This document shows positions 22,801 to 35,300 of a DNA stretch of 64,000 nucleotides, one piece after another. The stretch lies in contig NC_020172.2 in NCBI RefSeq assembly GCF_000224145.3, positions 2,773,557 to 2,837,556 on the forward strand. Reading direction: 5' to 3'. This DNA is from Ciona intestinalis. Its lineage: Eukaryota; Chordata; Ascidiacea; Phlebobranchia; Cionidae. Position 1 is the stretch's first letter, and each line of letters starts with the position of its first letter. The notes beneath the pieces are model-generated. The model worked only from the letters and a program-made list of their open reading frames with translations, had not been told where the DNA came from and made no database searches. Made by a program: the position numbers and the translations under genes.

Positions 22801-24623
22801 GTTATTGCTGGTCGCCGCAGGCCGCGCTGTGGTTGCTGTAAGAAAAGTTCCATTTAATTAAACGCTTGTTTTGGGGAATAGTTTTCATAATGTTGGTTAA
22901 GCTATGACGTGCACAGTTTCACGCTACGAGAATTTTAGCTTAAATTTGCGCGTATGAAGGGTTTGGAAACACGTTTGAGACAAAAACGTTTTTAATAAGT
23001 TACTATAAACGCAGTAATAGTTACATGCCTCGTATGTAAACTTATACAACATGTGCAGTAGACACACGGCGCATATACCCACCTACCCCAAGATGCGCAG
23101 TAGTCGCACGGCGCATATACCCACATAGCCAAAATGTGCAGTAGTTACACGACACACATATACTTCCTAATACAACATGCGCACTTACCCCCTGCAGGAG
23201 GCCTTGTAGCGGCGGTAAGGGGTCGGACGGTAAGCGGGAGAACGGGATTCGTTCTGGGGGTTACTGGTGCTGGTCCCCCAACACTAATTCCTAGATGTGA
23301 GAAAATGTTATTCGGGCTCGGTGGAGTCGTTCTTGAGACTGGCGGAAGAATCGTTCCTTGAATATTGTTTGTATTGCCAAGCAGATCAGCAGTTACTATG
23401 CCGTTCACGACTGCGGAAAGAAAAGCGTTAAAATATTGGCATGATATAAATATAGATGCACAAAACACAAATTTTGTGGTCAGTTTTAATACAAACATTA
23501 CATATTTTGATAAGATTGAATAAATGTAACTTATTTATCCTCGCGTGAAGGCGCAATGACAGTCGTTGTAACACGGATGTTCCGTTTCATCGTGCCTGCT
23601 TACAAGTCGCCTATACGATTGCCGTTGTAAACCGTATAGGTTTAATACAATATAACCAAATGTAAATGTATAGTAATCTTGTTGCAGTACTTACGGTTCG
23701 GTCTTGTTGTTGGGAAAACTGGTCGTACAACAGGTCTGGTTGTTGTTGTAGCTCTTGTTGTTGTTGTTACGGGTTGCTGACCTGTTGTTAATATGCGGAT
23801 TTTAAACTGTGTATCCTACTGAATGAACCCCATTACCCAAAATACAGACTGCTACGCAACTAACACCGTTTATAGCTGGTCAAATCGCTTTGTTACGCTT
23901 CGGTTAAGGCTTAAATTTTCTGCGACTTGATTGGCGTCTTATAGATCTACGTTGCCACCAAAGACGGTTTTATTTGCCAAGAAATGAACTAGCTTCGAAC
24001 CAATTTATGTTTTAAACATACGCTGACATTCTTTGAATGTTCTTTGTTTACTACCAAATGGGACAAGAAAATGGAATGAAAAGGTGTCCCATCCTACCCC
24101 ACCCCACTATACATTATGCGCTAACTGTAACCATCTTATACCAAACGTTTATTTAAACTTACCATAAAAACACCAGCTTACGCCATCGTATCTATCATCG
24201 TAGCAACATCGTGTCCCGGTCAATGGATTCCTGCTTCTTTCGCATTGATCCCATGATATACCTGGTGTACCGCAGTCTCTTCTTTGGCGTACGGGTACCG
24301 CAGTACAGACACCCAAGTTTGTAAAATCTTTAAAAAAATTAAAAAAAATTAATTAATTTATTCAAAAAGTTTTTTTTTTTCACATATACTTTTGTGGCGA
24401 ACGAGTACCGCAGTACAGACACCCAAATTTGTAAAATCATAAAAAAATAAAATAATTTAATAAAAAGATAAAAAGTCCTTTGTGTTTTAAATATTTCTGT
24501 AATGTTTACTTTTTAAATCAACTTAGGAAAATGTGCTATACTCATATATATATACTCACATGCGTCAACTTGTACAGTTCCCCATAACGCCAAGCAAAAC
24601 AGCAGAAGCAACTTTGAATTCAT
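13844..24623 (-). CDS. Secreted trefoil / low-complexity / inactive trypsin-like mosaic protein
   Basis: No orthologue recognised. 24 exons, 1154 residues: 24560-24623, 24163-24327, 23695-23781, 23189-23410, 22728-22835, 22364-22497, 22169-22276, 21276-22008, 21034-21210, 20455-20562, 20081-20202, 19529-19610, 18864-19085, 18364-18621, 18019-18111, 17606-17705, 17077-17151, 16729-16805, 16287-16384, 15963-16050, 15348-15490, 14359-14460, 14127-14193, 13844-13875. Order: signal peptide (1-21); trefoil domain with all six Cys (~28-76, ending WCFY); Thr/Pro-rich linkers; 13 copies of NNALSSLLGNTGS (~339-508); a second half-trefoil (CESRGCCWD) after a Gly-Leu-rich stretch; then a chymotrypsin fold from RVISGTPA (~890) on. 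Catalytic His is Ser (TSASC for TAAHC), Asp102 is kept (YHDLALL), and Ser195 is Gly (GDGGSP for GDSGGP), so it should not cleave. The Asp189 position keeps Asp. A mucus-layer or binding role is only an inference. The last exon (CSVVGSRLGKK) is the least certain. Confidence 0.88.
13936..14085 (+). mobile_element. Family-1 MITE, trefoil gene intron 23
   Basis: Ends are of the AGTACTGTGGGGTAAGATG / ACACACAGTACTA type, and the 3' half of the core is deleted. Confidence 0.75.
14570..14825 (-). mobile_element. tRNA-headed SINE, intron 21
   Basis: Minus-strand copy. The tRNA-like head lies at the right (B box as CGAACCCGTAA, A box near GCGCTAACCACTG) and the body has the TGATACACCTTGTAC block on the left. 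The CATT-type tail is lost. Confidence 0.6.
15165..15340 (-). mobile_element. Degraded MITE, intron 21
   Basis: Only the GTATCATTTGGTAGTGAACA block and a weak GGAATAAGACGG left end can be recognised. Confidence 0.45.
15670..15834 (-). mobile_element. Family-1 MITE, intron 20, left end lost
   Basis: TCGTCTCATTTGGTAGTAAA through CATCTTCCCCCACACTA. Confidence 0.75.
16078..16190 (-). mobile_element. SINE 3'-body fragment, intron 19
   Basis: Contains GTGGCGGGCAACAGCAGTAG and the CACACCTCGTGGACGCTTAC block of the SINE body; no tRNA head. Confidence 0.6.
16472..16672 (-). mobile_element. Family-1 MITE, intron 18
   Basis: A full-length copy, TAGTAGGTTGGAGGGAACAT to CATCTTCCCCTATCCTACTA. Confidence 0.8.
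17187..17383 (+). mobile_element. Family-2 MITE, intron 16
   Basis: GGGTAAGATGGATACAGTTA to ATCTTACTCCAACCTATGG, with a short insertion in the TTTTAGAG core. Confidence 0.7.
18181..18360 (+). mobile_element. SINE body whose tail touches the exon 14 donor
   Basis: A plus-orientation body and tail (ATACATGGTAACTCGGAAGC ... TAAGTTACATTTATTCG). The minus-strand donor gtacgaat of exon 14 lies at 18356-18363, so the element tail supplies most of this 5' splice site. Confidence 0.65.
19313..19505 (+). mobile_element. Family-1 MITE, intron 12
   Basis: TAGTAGGGTGGGAGCAGATG to CATCTTCCCCCACCTCACTA, near full length. Confidence 0.85.
19830..20024 (-). mobile_element. Family-1 MITE, intron 11
   Basis: TATAGTGGGGTGGGGGTATA to ATCTTCCCCCACCCTACT, near full length. 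Confidence 0.85.
20265..20405 (+). mobile_element. SINE body fragment, intron 10
   Basis: Has GTGTGAAACACAACACCCGT and TTATAACGACTGCCATCACG of the SINE 3' body. Confidence 0.6.
21330..21890 (-). repeat. Coding minisatellite, 39 bp x 13
   Basis: Thirteen head-to-tail 39-base units in exon 8 of the trefoil/pseudo-protease gene, each coding NNALSSLLGNTG plus S, T, N or G. The interior units are almost identical, while the end units vary (ALSG, ALGG). Single degenerate relatives occur in exon 9 (LLLGNTGT), exon 4 (LLGNTNN) and exon 14 (GLTGNTG). Because 39 is divisible by three, other frames are also open; these are artefacts. Confidence 0.95.
22508..22672 (-). mobile_element. SINE head and upper body, intron 5
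   Basis: Has TTAAGTGTCTTGTTCAAGGA, a B-box region GGGTTCGAAAAC and GCGCGTCCACCACTGCGGC as the A-box side; the tail is missing. Confidence 0.6.
23514..23620 (-). mobile_element. SINE tail fragment, intron 3
   Basis: GAATAAATGTAACTTATTTA tail followed by CGACAGTC-like and TTCATCGTGCCTGCTTAC blocks. Confidence 0.6.
24030..24113 (+). mobile_element. Family-1 MITE 3' half, intron 2
   Basis: GAATGTTCTTTGTTTACTAC to CCTACCCCACCCCACTA only; the first half is absent. Confidence 0.75.
24389..24440 (-). repeat. Partial tandem copy of trefoil exon 5' end
   Basis: The block containing GTACCGCAGTACAGACACCC and TTGTAAAATC repeats 24286-24330, the start of the trefoil exon and its splice acceptor, with a few changes. 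It lies in intron 1 and stops after ~45 bases, so it cannot encode a trefoil. Confidence 0.75.
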
Positions 24624-25831
24624 GCTCAGTTTCTTATAATTACTTATTAAAAACTGGGCAAAAGCTAGCAACCTGAATTAAGAGCGTATATACTGGTTAT
24701 TCAAATGCATTTGGTCGTTAAAATATCCCGTCAGTTACGGATATAAACAAGACAAGGTACTTTGCGTCGTGCTGCTGAATTAAAAGTAAATCGTTATAGA
24801 AAATGCGGCATTTATAAGGGGAAGCTGGTCTAAAAAACTACGCGTTGCTCTGATAGTAACACCTGGATTTTACTTGTTACCCTAATTGCTGCCTTTCAAA
24901 AAAGCGCCCATAAATCGTTCTTGGAGCGAGTGAATGAAATCAAATTGCGCGCTGTAGCAGTACCTATCAACCTAATACTTCGTTCCTTTTTTCTTCCTTT
25001 TCGTAACGCGACAGGCGCTTCTAATTGCGACCGCAACACCGGTACGGTATATCGCCAAAGTTCGCCGCTTAGAAAGTATTATGACGCGGCGATGTTCAAT
25101 CGAGAGAAACGAAGCCGTTGGCGAGAATAAAATCACTCTTTTCTCGCATCACACTAGTTTTGTTTACGGTCGCCGCGCGTTCTAACTTTGCGCAGGAACG
25201 AAGCTAAATATTTGTTTGGGTTCCTTTTCCGATATCACACTATCTAATCATGAGTAGTAGTCGCTGAATAAAAACATTTGTTAGCGGCTGTTTAGTGAAC
25301 ATGAGAACGTACAAGTTAAAGCGTCGTTTACTAAACTTATAACATTAACTGTATACATTGAAGCAGCTGTTTTGACAACTTTGACAATTTCAAAACAGTT
25401 CAATTTAAACTTGTTTAAGTTTGTCAGCGAAATAGAATACGTGAAACAAAAACTTTAATATTATTTGTGTGTTTTACACGAGTCACTTATTTATGTTGTG
25501 TTAAAAATGAAAATTGTATTAAGTTGTATACCCACAACAGCCACGCTTTATAACTGACGCTTTCCCCACACCTTTTGTCTATATAGCATACTTTATTAAC
25601 GATTGTCGTTTTGCTGTTGATTTCCTTCTCTTCGTTTTTAAACAATAGATACGAACAGGTTCTTACGCGAAGACATGACGATTATATTTATTTTTTTTCA
25701 GATTGTAAATTGTAATTTTTAAGACGTAATTTTTATATATAAGTTATATCGGTGTTTCGAGTTTTTGTCATTTTTTCGAAAGTTTAGAAACGCGGAAGTT
25801 GACCTAAATGTAAGCCAACATATAATATATT

Positions 25832-25915
25832 AGGCTGGGGTAAGATGGTACATGTTTAGTGGGATATAGGAAATATGGGATATTATGAGCTAACGATATC
25901 CATCTTACCCCATGT
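25832..25915. mobile_element. Miniature family-2 fold-back
   Basis: Only ~84 bases. GCTGGGGTAAGATGG and CCATCTTACCCCATG are inverse ends with nearly all of the core removed. Confidence 0.7.
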
Positions 25916-27454
25916 ACAATTTAACAATATAAGAAAATTCACCATTCATATAAATACGTACATGAATAATTCCCTCTTTGAAATGAGATATATTTATACA
26001 AGCTTTGATGTTATTACGAAGTGTATCAGGTTAACATAAAATCGGGTTTCACACTCGGCAAAGTGGTCATTTCCCAAAGAAATTTACAACGACCGTAGCG
26101 ACGTACCTTTGCACCGAGCAGCTATCTAATAATCGCTGTACAATAGAATCGTCCAATTTAATCCCATGGCCCGATTAGCGAAACAATTTATCGGGTTCTG
26201 TTTTACAAGCAGTAGCGGCCCTTCAGTGAAACGAATACTCAATATCGGCGATTAGTTCTGTGGTTTTAATTGCGGGTTGTCGAGTTTTAACCATTTTGTC
26301 ACGCAGCAACGAGTATATTGACAGTTTAAATTACAAATGTGAATGATTCGTCCAATAAAAATTCGTACCAATAAAAAAATCTCGATTTTTTTAACTTTTT
26401 GGCATCAAATTTTGCAACGTTGCATCCTTTACGTTTTAAACAAGTTCTTGGTGAATATTGATAAGTTTATGCGAGTATAAATATTGAAATTGCGGTTAAT
26501 TTAGCGTGGAATAATTGCCCGAAGCGTTAAACACAGGGCAGGGTTTCTAGGACCGGAGCTTCGGCTCTACAAACTAATTCATATAGCAAAGCAATTAGAA
26601 ATATTGCAATCTGTTTTTAAAGTGTTTTGTAACCCCTTTAATTAAACCGTTTTGATTAAAAACATTATTGAGCCTCTAAACCGTCGTTCTGTGGTAGGTG
26701 ATATATGGTTATAATGTTATAGCTATACATTTGTACCGAAACCGATTTTCCCTCAAATATCGGCATAGACAAATAAGGGTAAAAACTTGTGTAGTTATCA
26801 GTTCAAATCTCCAAAGCACCTAAATTTTCTCTATTTTCAACAGCGGTTTCCATTGCATTACATTGAGATTGATTTTCGAATGTAAAATTGTTTAACACGT
26901 TGCAAATTCCGATTAGAATAACTTATAGAAAAATTTCAAAATTGGTAAAAAATAACAACAAAATTAAAACACGATCGATTTAAGTAACATGCAATAGGTA
27001 TTACACCTAAGTGTGCCTGTAATTAGTTCCCTAATTGTAGCTTTCAGGTGTAAACTTTCTTTTCCGGATCATACCCTGCACTTAATTGCAAAAGTCTTTA
27101 AAAGTTACCTGTTAAACTGGCGCGCAGCAATTAACTCAAGAGTAATCGTTGAGTGAACTTTTTAACCGCTGCGTTTCACGATTGGTACTCTTATCTAAGC
27201 ATCAGGCGAGCGGCTTGCGTGTGTTATTTGTATGAAGCGCTTTGGCAGGTTTTGCTGGCAGTACCACACACCCATTCGCATTAACCCTGAGGCAGAGCTG
27301 TAACGTTGTTCAATTAAAAATTGCTGCAACGCGACTTTACACAAAAAATTAAACCAAAATCGCTAAAAAATATATTAAATAAAAAAAATATATAAAAAAT
27401 ATTAAAATGATGTCAGTATTAAATTGTAATTTCGTTTGAATTAAAATGATATAA

Positions 27455-27642
27455 AGCAGGGCAGAGAGAGACGGGACACCTTTAGCACGTAATATCCATA
27501 TACCCTGTTCGTGTTTTAAACAACTAACAACGGTATATGGAAGTCGCGAGAATACGGTTTTATAATTCCTTGAATTTTCCTTGTTTACTACCAAATGGAA
27601 CAAAAGTATAGAATGAAAAGATGTCCCGTCTTCCCCTACTAT
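27455..27642 (+). mobile_element. Family-1 MITE
   Basis: GAGACGGGACACCTTTAGCA to CGTCTTCCCCTACTATA. Confidence 0.8.
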
Positions 27643-28375
27643 ATATGGTACCAGTCAGAGCGTTTCCAAATAGAACTCATAGGCATTTAATTATCCCTTT
27701 AACAACAAGGCAATTTTGAGAGCATAACCCTCTTTTTTCCCTAAATCCTTCGTTTCGATCCGTGCCTGTTTCGTCACGACCATAAGCCTCAGGGCCGGGC
27801 GTCAGTTCGCATATGACGTCAATTTGTCGGTCGCTTTTCCGGTAGGATATTGTTTCTACATTAGCATTGATGTCCAGTCTATCGCATGGTGTATAGTTTG
27901 TCGGAAATTAGAAGATCCCAGTACAGTCAAAAATGCATAAAACTCAAGTGCCGCATTTTGAAATCGGATTAAACCGGATTGGGGTAGTTTAAACCGGTTT
28001 TGTCTATACAATGTTGCATTCAGATTAATCCAAAACATTTAGAGATTACAAGCGAATTTCCTTTTGATTTAAACACGCCAAGGGCCTGCTTCAAAAATAG
28101 AATAGCTCTTCCGTACCGTAACAACTTACGCAGAAATCTGACCTGGCCCGCGGCAATATACTGAAACGGATATGTTTTCCACAGCTTAAGCCTCATTTAG
28201 TGAAACAGAAGCTTTCCTAACTTTTATACACCCCCTATGACCAAACTGACAGTTTACTGTATTAAAAATGACCTAACTATTTTTTCTGGTAATTTCTGTG
28301 CTATAATAATAATTGTAAAGGTTTATTATGTGTTTCTGCATATGTCATTATCCTGATGTATGCTAATATATATAT

Positions 28376-28566
28376 AGTAGGGTGGAGGAAGACGCGGGAT
28401 ACCTTTAGCACATAATAAACAAATTTCCTGATCGTGTTTTAAACAGTTAACAACGCGGTCTATGGAAGTCGTGACGATGCGGCTTCATAATTTTTTGTTC
28501 TTTGTTTTCTACCAAATATTACGATAGAATAGAATAAAAAAGTGTCCCATCTTTACCCACCCTACT
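28376..28566 (+). mobile_element. Family-1 MITE
   Basis: TATAGTAGGGTGGAGGAAGA to CATCTTTACCCACCCTACTA; full length. Confidence 0.85.
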
Positions 28567-28900
28567 ATTTTAATTAAATAAGCATATACATCATTTATTA
28601 ATGTACACTTAACTGTTCGACGTATTATAAACTATAAAGCCTATATGTGTATATTGTTAGCGTGTGCAAATCAGTGTGAGGTTCATGTTACGGAAATTTA
28701 TAAAAAAACTACGATCACTTAGAGAATATTCTACGCTTGGGGAACTGCTTAAGTGCAAATTGCTGAGAAAAACTTGGTCTAATTTTTGCACGAAGGATAA
28801 CCAAACGCAGTTAAATTTTACTTATTACCTTTATTTTATTATTTTTACTTTATCAATGGAATTTACAACATACCATATATGGTAACAAGTTATAAATTTA

Positions 28901-29040
28901 GTAGTCTGGGGTAAGATGGTTACCTTTTGGCACAAAAATATCCAAATATTTCATATTATTATTTTTTTAGCAATTACCAATGCTCTTTTAGAGCCGCGAG
29001 GATACAGTTAAACATGAAAAATGAACCATCTTTCCCAGGC
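28901..29040 (+). mobile_element. Family-2 MITE, shortened
   Basis: GTCTGGGGTAAGATGGTTAC start and ATGAACCATCTTTCCC end, with a deleted core. Confidence 0.65.
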
Positions 29041-29154
29041 ACATATGTTCCATCGGTTCAAGTCGTGCATTTAAAACATTTCATATTTTAAATAACATGG
29101 TCCAGCTAATAAAGGTATATAGAATGTTTGTACAATTTAATATCGTATATATAT

Positions 29155-29347
29155 TAGGGTGGGGGAAGATGAGACACCTTTTCATTCTATTTTCTCGTCT
29201 CATTTGGTGGTAAACAAAACAAACATTAGAAGAATTATAAAACCGTATCCTCACAACTCCCACAGACCGTTGTTAATTATTTAAAACACGATCAGTATAT
29301 TTGGATATTATGTGCTAAAGGTGTTCCGTTTTTCCCCCACCCTTCCA
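29155..29347 (-). mobile_element. Family-1 MITE
   Basis: TTAGGGTGGGGGAAGATGAG to TTTTTCCCCCACCCTTCCA. Confidence 0.85.
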
Positions 29348-29397
29348 TATATATTTTACTTAAACAACTGTGTGTAATTCAAACAGCACCTTTTGAC

Positions 29398-32300
29398 TTA
29401 TGCGTTCGGTTTTCCTGATAAAACCGAATAGTACTTAGTTTTACAAATAGGAACATTACAATAATCCACTCTTAAATGCGGGTCAGTGGTATAACACCAT
29501 GGCCCCCTGAAAGAAAAATCTGGATTTCTGCAGTAGTTGTGTTGACCAATGCCGTTCCACTTCGTATGAATTATCCTGTAGATACAGTTTAGTTTAGGCT
29601 AACATAGCATTTGATGAAGTGTAGGAATACATGAATGTAACTTATTTATTCTAGTGTGACTGGACAACGACAGTCGTTAAAACACGGGCGTTTTGTTTTT
29701 TATATGAATGTATGAATGTTACTAGTCTTATTCTCATGTGGCGAGACAACTATACAGTCGTTTTCTTACCTCCCGAGCCCGCTTGCGAGTCATCATATAA
29801 GTACTTTGTTGTGAATTATATTTCGAAGAACTATTTGATGTAAAGCTGATAATGCGGACTATTCATAAAGGACCACTTTTTTGGAGATATTTTTAAATGA
29901 CTTGCCCAAGAACACATATGCCAACAATGGTAGCAGCCTCGAGCCTCGCACCGTAACCTCTCTGTTTGAGGCAAGCGAGCTAACCACTGTGTAACAGGTC
30001 GTATATAGGGTGGGGTAAAATGGAACACCTTTAGCATATAATGTTCAAATGTCTTGATCGTGTTTTAAACAATTAACAACGGTCCATGGGAGTCGTGAGG
30101 ATACGGTTTTATATTTTTTTGATTTTTTTGTTTACAACAAATGAGACAAGAAACTAGAATAAAAAGGTGTTCTATCTTACCCCACCCTACTATACTTACC
30201 ATGAACTTGGGTGAGGAGTCATAACATCCCATCTCTGACAAGTGACACCTTTTTGTGTTACGGTTATGTTTCCTCTGTAACTCTGTCGGTCGTGAGGGTC
30301 GTAGCAACCGTTAGGTTCGTAGGCCGCTACTTCTGTATATATATACATATAGTAGAGTGGGGAAGACGGACATTTTACCACATATTATCTTAATATCCTG
30401 ATTGTGTTTTAAACAATTAACAACAGTCTATGGAAGTCGTGAGAATACGGTTTTATAATTGTTTGAATGTTCTTTGCTTACTACCGCATGGGGGGCGGGG
30501 AAATAGGATGGTAGATGCGTCCCATTTTTTCTCATTTAAACAGTTAACAACGCTTTTTTACATTCGTAAGAATACAGTTGTATAATTCTGTAAACAGTTA
30601 ATGTTTACTTTACCAATAAAAAAGAGTATAAACATAATAAACCAATAGCCCAATATATATTAAAAGTAATGTATTTATTTTGAACATAAAATATTTTAAT
30701 TTATAATTTTGGAGTTCGGCCAAAAAATATATAGTAGGGTGGGGGAAGATGAGACACATTTCATCCCATTTTCTTGTCCCAGCAAATAACATTTAATTGT
30801 AAAACCAATATAGTACGTGTAAAATACTGTACCTTTTGTGGGGCATAATGAAACTGTGCAATACTTTAATACCGGAGTGCTGGATCCTGTCCGGTATGCA
30901 TAACAGATGGGCCAGTTATAAATTAACGGGCGGCAGTGGTTTTCTCGCAACCCAAACTTATCTTGGTTTGTCAAATAACTGTAAACAAATAAATTAATTA
31001 AGCAAGTGGTTTTTGTGAATAGGTAATCACAAATTAGTCGTGAAAATAATGATAAAAATATAATGTATGTGACGGTATAGTAGATACGATAAGAGCGACT
31101 AAAATCTGAAAGATAAATCTACTATTTTGAAGTTAAATTTAATACAGATTTTGGCTGAAGGTCAAATTTTCAAACCCTTTTGGCCATTGGGAAAAGCTTC
31201 TTGGTTGAAGGTTAAAAACTATAGAGATTTTTTTTCTTTTTTTACTGCTATAAAATGGGACGAGAAAACACAGTTAAAAGGTGTCCCATCTTCCCCACCC
31301 TACTGTATATATGTATGTTATTTAAACTGACGATCACACAATAAGAGGCGTTATTATATGTATTACTATGGGTTTGTGAATGGTGACATCCATGGTAGGC
31401 AGGTAAAACCATCCACGGTTAAATGTGCACTGCCTCTGTAGGAGCTACGGTCACTTGCGTTGAAACATTCTGAACCTTTTGATATGACTTGTTTGGGAGA
31501 AGATATTGGTAATGGTGGTGCTCCTCCAGCGTAATCTGGAAAGCATATAGACTTTAAATAAATGGAGTATAGGTCTAACTCTACATAGTTCTAAAAGTTC
31601 AGATAATGATTGAATGAAAGAATGAATGAGTGTAAGTTATTTATCTTCATGTGGCGGGCAACTAAAGTCGTTATAACACGGGTGTTCGGTTTCATGGCAC
31701 CTCGTGTCAGCTTACACAGCGTATATGTAACTTTGTACATGATTTTGTCGTTTATTTAATGGCTGATAATCTAGGCAACCAAATTAGTGACCACTGAGTT
31801 AGAGCTTTTTGCTGTGTCTTGCCCAAGGACGCATACATACGTCTCCAATGGTACCAGCATCGAGCTTCGAACCCGCAAACTCAGAGCTAAAGCAATCATT
31901 TGCCCGGCGGTGACGATATATGTATAAACAGTCTAGGCCTATATTTTATTTAATACTAGGCTATAGGTCCAACGCTCAGCGATTTAAGTAACCCATACAG
32001 TATATAATGAGACAGTCATCTAAAAGTATGTAGAAATATACCGCATATAAATGTGTTGCACGACTTTTGTTCTGTAGCTGCCCCTCGACACTTTCCATTG
32101 CCAATACTTCCTCCTATGCAAGACCTTGTACGATACTGTGTACCGTTTTTGCATGTTGCTGTACACGGCGACCATACACTAAAATCACTCCAGTATGCAC
32201 CTGTACAAAAAACGACTGGTGTTTCATAATGTCTTATTGTTAGTCACAATACAAGTTATATTCGAAAGTAAACAAGCTACTGCTAGCAAAGAATCCACCT

Positions 32301-35300
32301 TAAACTAACCCATATAACCACCAATCCCTAACTACTAGCCCCCTATATTTTCTAACCCCCAACCTCCAACACTTTCCACAAGCCTAATCTGAAACGTACT
32401 GGAGGATTCTTCACTAGTGCCCAGTTATGGGGTAACATGGGACAGCTTTGACACATAATATATAAATATCCTGACCGTGTTTTAAACAATTAACAACAGT
32501 CTATGGGAGTCTTAAGGATACAATTTTATATTTCTCTGGATGTTCTTTGTTTACTACCAAATGGGACGAGAAAACGGAATAAAACGCTGTCCCATCTTTC
32601 CCACCCTACTATATATATATGTATATAGAACCACAGCACAACATACAATACAGTTAGATTACATCAATATACCTTTGTTACAAATTGTAATGGAACAGTT
32701 CATGGTGGTATTTGTACCCTTTATGTAACACCAAGGTGGTCGGTTGTCTTGTAGCGGATTTCTACAGTAATTCTCTCTCATATCAAAGCTGCCATATTTT
32801 GTTATATTGCTGAAAATAAACCCGTTAAACAACTAGATTATAGTAGGTTGGGGTAGGATGATTCATGTTTTCAATCTGTTTTCTTGTTTCCTCTGGAAAC
32901 AAGCAACAGACATTCAAAAAGTTATATAACCGTATCCTCGCGTACCCCAGCATCTTACTAGACTGATGCTTTAAAATGTAAACTTACAGTATGGTTTTGT
33001 TCCACATTTCGCAAGACGAGCCATTTGTAGTTGTAGATGCGTTTCCCCGGTAAATGCTTGGCTTAACTGGATCGTAGCAACTTTGGGTGTAATCTGCGAC
33101 ACAAACATTTATGTATAGGCTACTACACATAAAATTAAATTTCAGAATAGTCGTGTCCATTTTTAATGACTTTTTTCTACTACAATGAGCATTTATAAAA
33201 ACTAGTAGCAGGGTTGTTGGTCACTAATGGGTTGTCCAAATTATCAGTCACATAAAAAAAATAAAAAAATCCCCAAAATATAATCACCCACAAAGTAACA
33301 TACGTGGTTACTCATAAGCTGGCACGAGGTGTGCGAAACAAAACACTCGTGTTATAACGACTGTCGTTATCCGGTCGCGCGAAGAAAAGGTAAGTTACAT
33401 ACATTCAGGCAATTTTAGAATAAAACTAGTTTCACATTTTGAGCAATCCTTTTGTATACAAGGTCGTTTTTCCACAGAGTCAGATGGACAGGTAAAAGTC
33501 CGTTCGTGACCGTCAGATCTACAGGTTCGAATCCTTGTTTCTGTACCGTTACCGCAAGCAACACTGCAGTCTGACCACGGATTCCAGTTTGACCAAATCG
33601 TTCCTAAAAGTTAGAGTTAAAATAAATGCAAAGACTGTTTAACCAATTTTTGTGGCATATATGTAAAGCCAGCATTACCGTCTCTGTCGTAACAACTTTT
33701 AATCGAGCAACGTTCTGAATGCCAGTAACTGCCTTGACAATTCGGCGAGCCTATATCATTTCCCACGCATTTTCTTGTACGGTATCTATGCACAAATTAA
33801 ACATCTTTGTAACTAAATTAAATTTCAGCGCAGTTTTATATAGTAGGACACCTTTTATTATATTTTTGGTCCCATTAGTAAACAAAGAACATTCAAAGAA
33901 ATATAAAACCGTATTCTCACGACTCCTATAGACCGTTAATTGTTTAAAACACGAACAGGATATTTGGACATTTTGTGCTGAAGGTGTCCCGTCCCCCCCC
34001 CATTTTACTATACCACTAACCGAAGCCCTCTGTCACAGGTCTTGCTGCAAATTGACCAGGTAGTCCAAGGATCCCAGAAACCAGGATATCGTTTTACTGG
34101 CGTTATATCAGGAACAAGCGTCACTGGATATAGATATGAAAATCAAGGGTAAGATTTATGTTAAGAAATATTTTACACAAGGCATGATCTTAACATAGAT
34201 GAAATACGAGTTATTTACTTTGAGAATGGCCTATATATAACTATAAGACCGGTTTTCTATTCTACGCGGCTGAGAGGTATGGCACACCATGGGACCTGAG
34301 ATTTAGGCCAGATTTGACCCATTGCCTCGACACCCAGGGTGCTACCGCATTGACCTCGTCAGTGTTTACCCTTTATTTGCAGTGAGCCACATATATTGGT
34401 GTTTTGGGACCACAGCACCCACAGCTTCCCCGAAAGTTGCCGAGAAGGACTTCAATAGACGTGGCCGGCTTACTAAACCTTTTTGACGTAAACATTTAAC
34501 TATAGACAGATGAACATACCCGAGTTTTGACAAACAGGCACGTCACAATATTCCCACATTTTCCCTCCCGATGCCACATAACACCATGGCATATCTAACA
34601 TTGTAGGATTTCTGCAGTAGTTCTCGTCCAGACCAGCAGCTGTGTACGTGTCCGACTTACTGAAAACACAAAACAATTACAGTTCAAACCAATTACAGTT
34701 CAAGTTTTTCAACATCTACATGTGTTGTATGAGTTGTCTGTCATACTTAGGAGAATCGGGAGAAAATAAACGCTATAAAGTTACATGATTCTTATATACG
34801 AGCACGACATGGTATATACGGAACCCCATAATGAAACATAACGACTGTGATGGCCAACCATATGAGGTTAAATATAAGTTTCATTCATTCATTCACGTAA
34901 AGAACGTTGTTAACGTAGCAAAACATTAGTTTGAAGCATAATACTCTTTAACTGCTAGCGCATTAATTTTTTTAAATTTTCGGGGTTTTCAGGATTTCCT
35001 TTTTTGGAAGTTGCAGTCAAACCGTAGTATCTAGAGCAAAACATCCCATAAAAAGTTGGTAAGGTAAAATATTTCTGAAAATCTGATGACGTCATAAAAC
35101 GACATTTTCAATATTTTAGCACATCGGTAGCAAAGGTGAAATATTGCGTAAACTCACAAGTAATGATTATTGGGAAAGGTTGAATTCCACCTCTGGCACG
35201 TCAGGTTTCCTATGGTAGTGTTAACCCTACCCCTGTAACTGTATCCATGGTCAGATGTGTGATAACATGTCGTAGTTTCGTTCAAGCCACGCTTCGTGCA

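Larger units (their letters stand above)
24624..29397. other. Gene-poor spacer
   Basis: No convincing exon on either strand. A minus-strand TATATA at 24687-24692 lies 64 bases before the trefoil gene start codon and may be its core promoter. Five MITEs occupy parts of the right side. Short open frames here lack family signal or splice support. Confidence 0.5.

Noticed and set aside
24921-25130. Plus-strand 69-codon frame near the trefoil gene promoter
   Set aside because: Basic, low-information sequence with no supporting exon structure.
28664-28885. 73-codon frame in the spacer right of the trefoil gene
   Set aside because: AT-driven composition and no homology or splice support.
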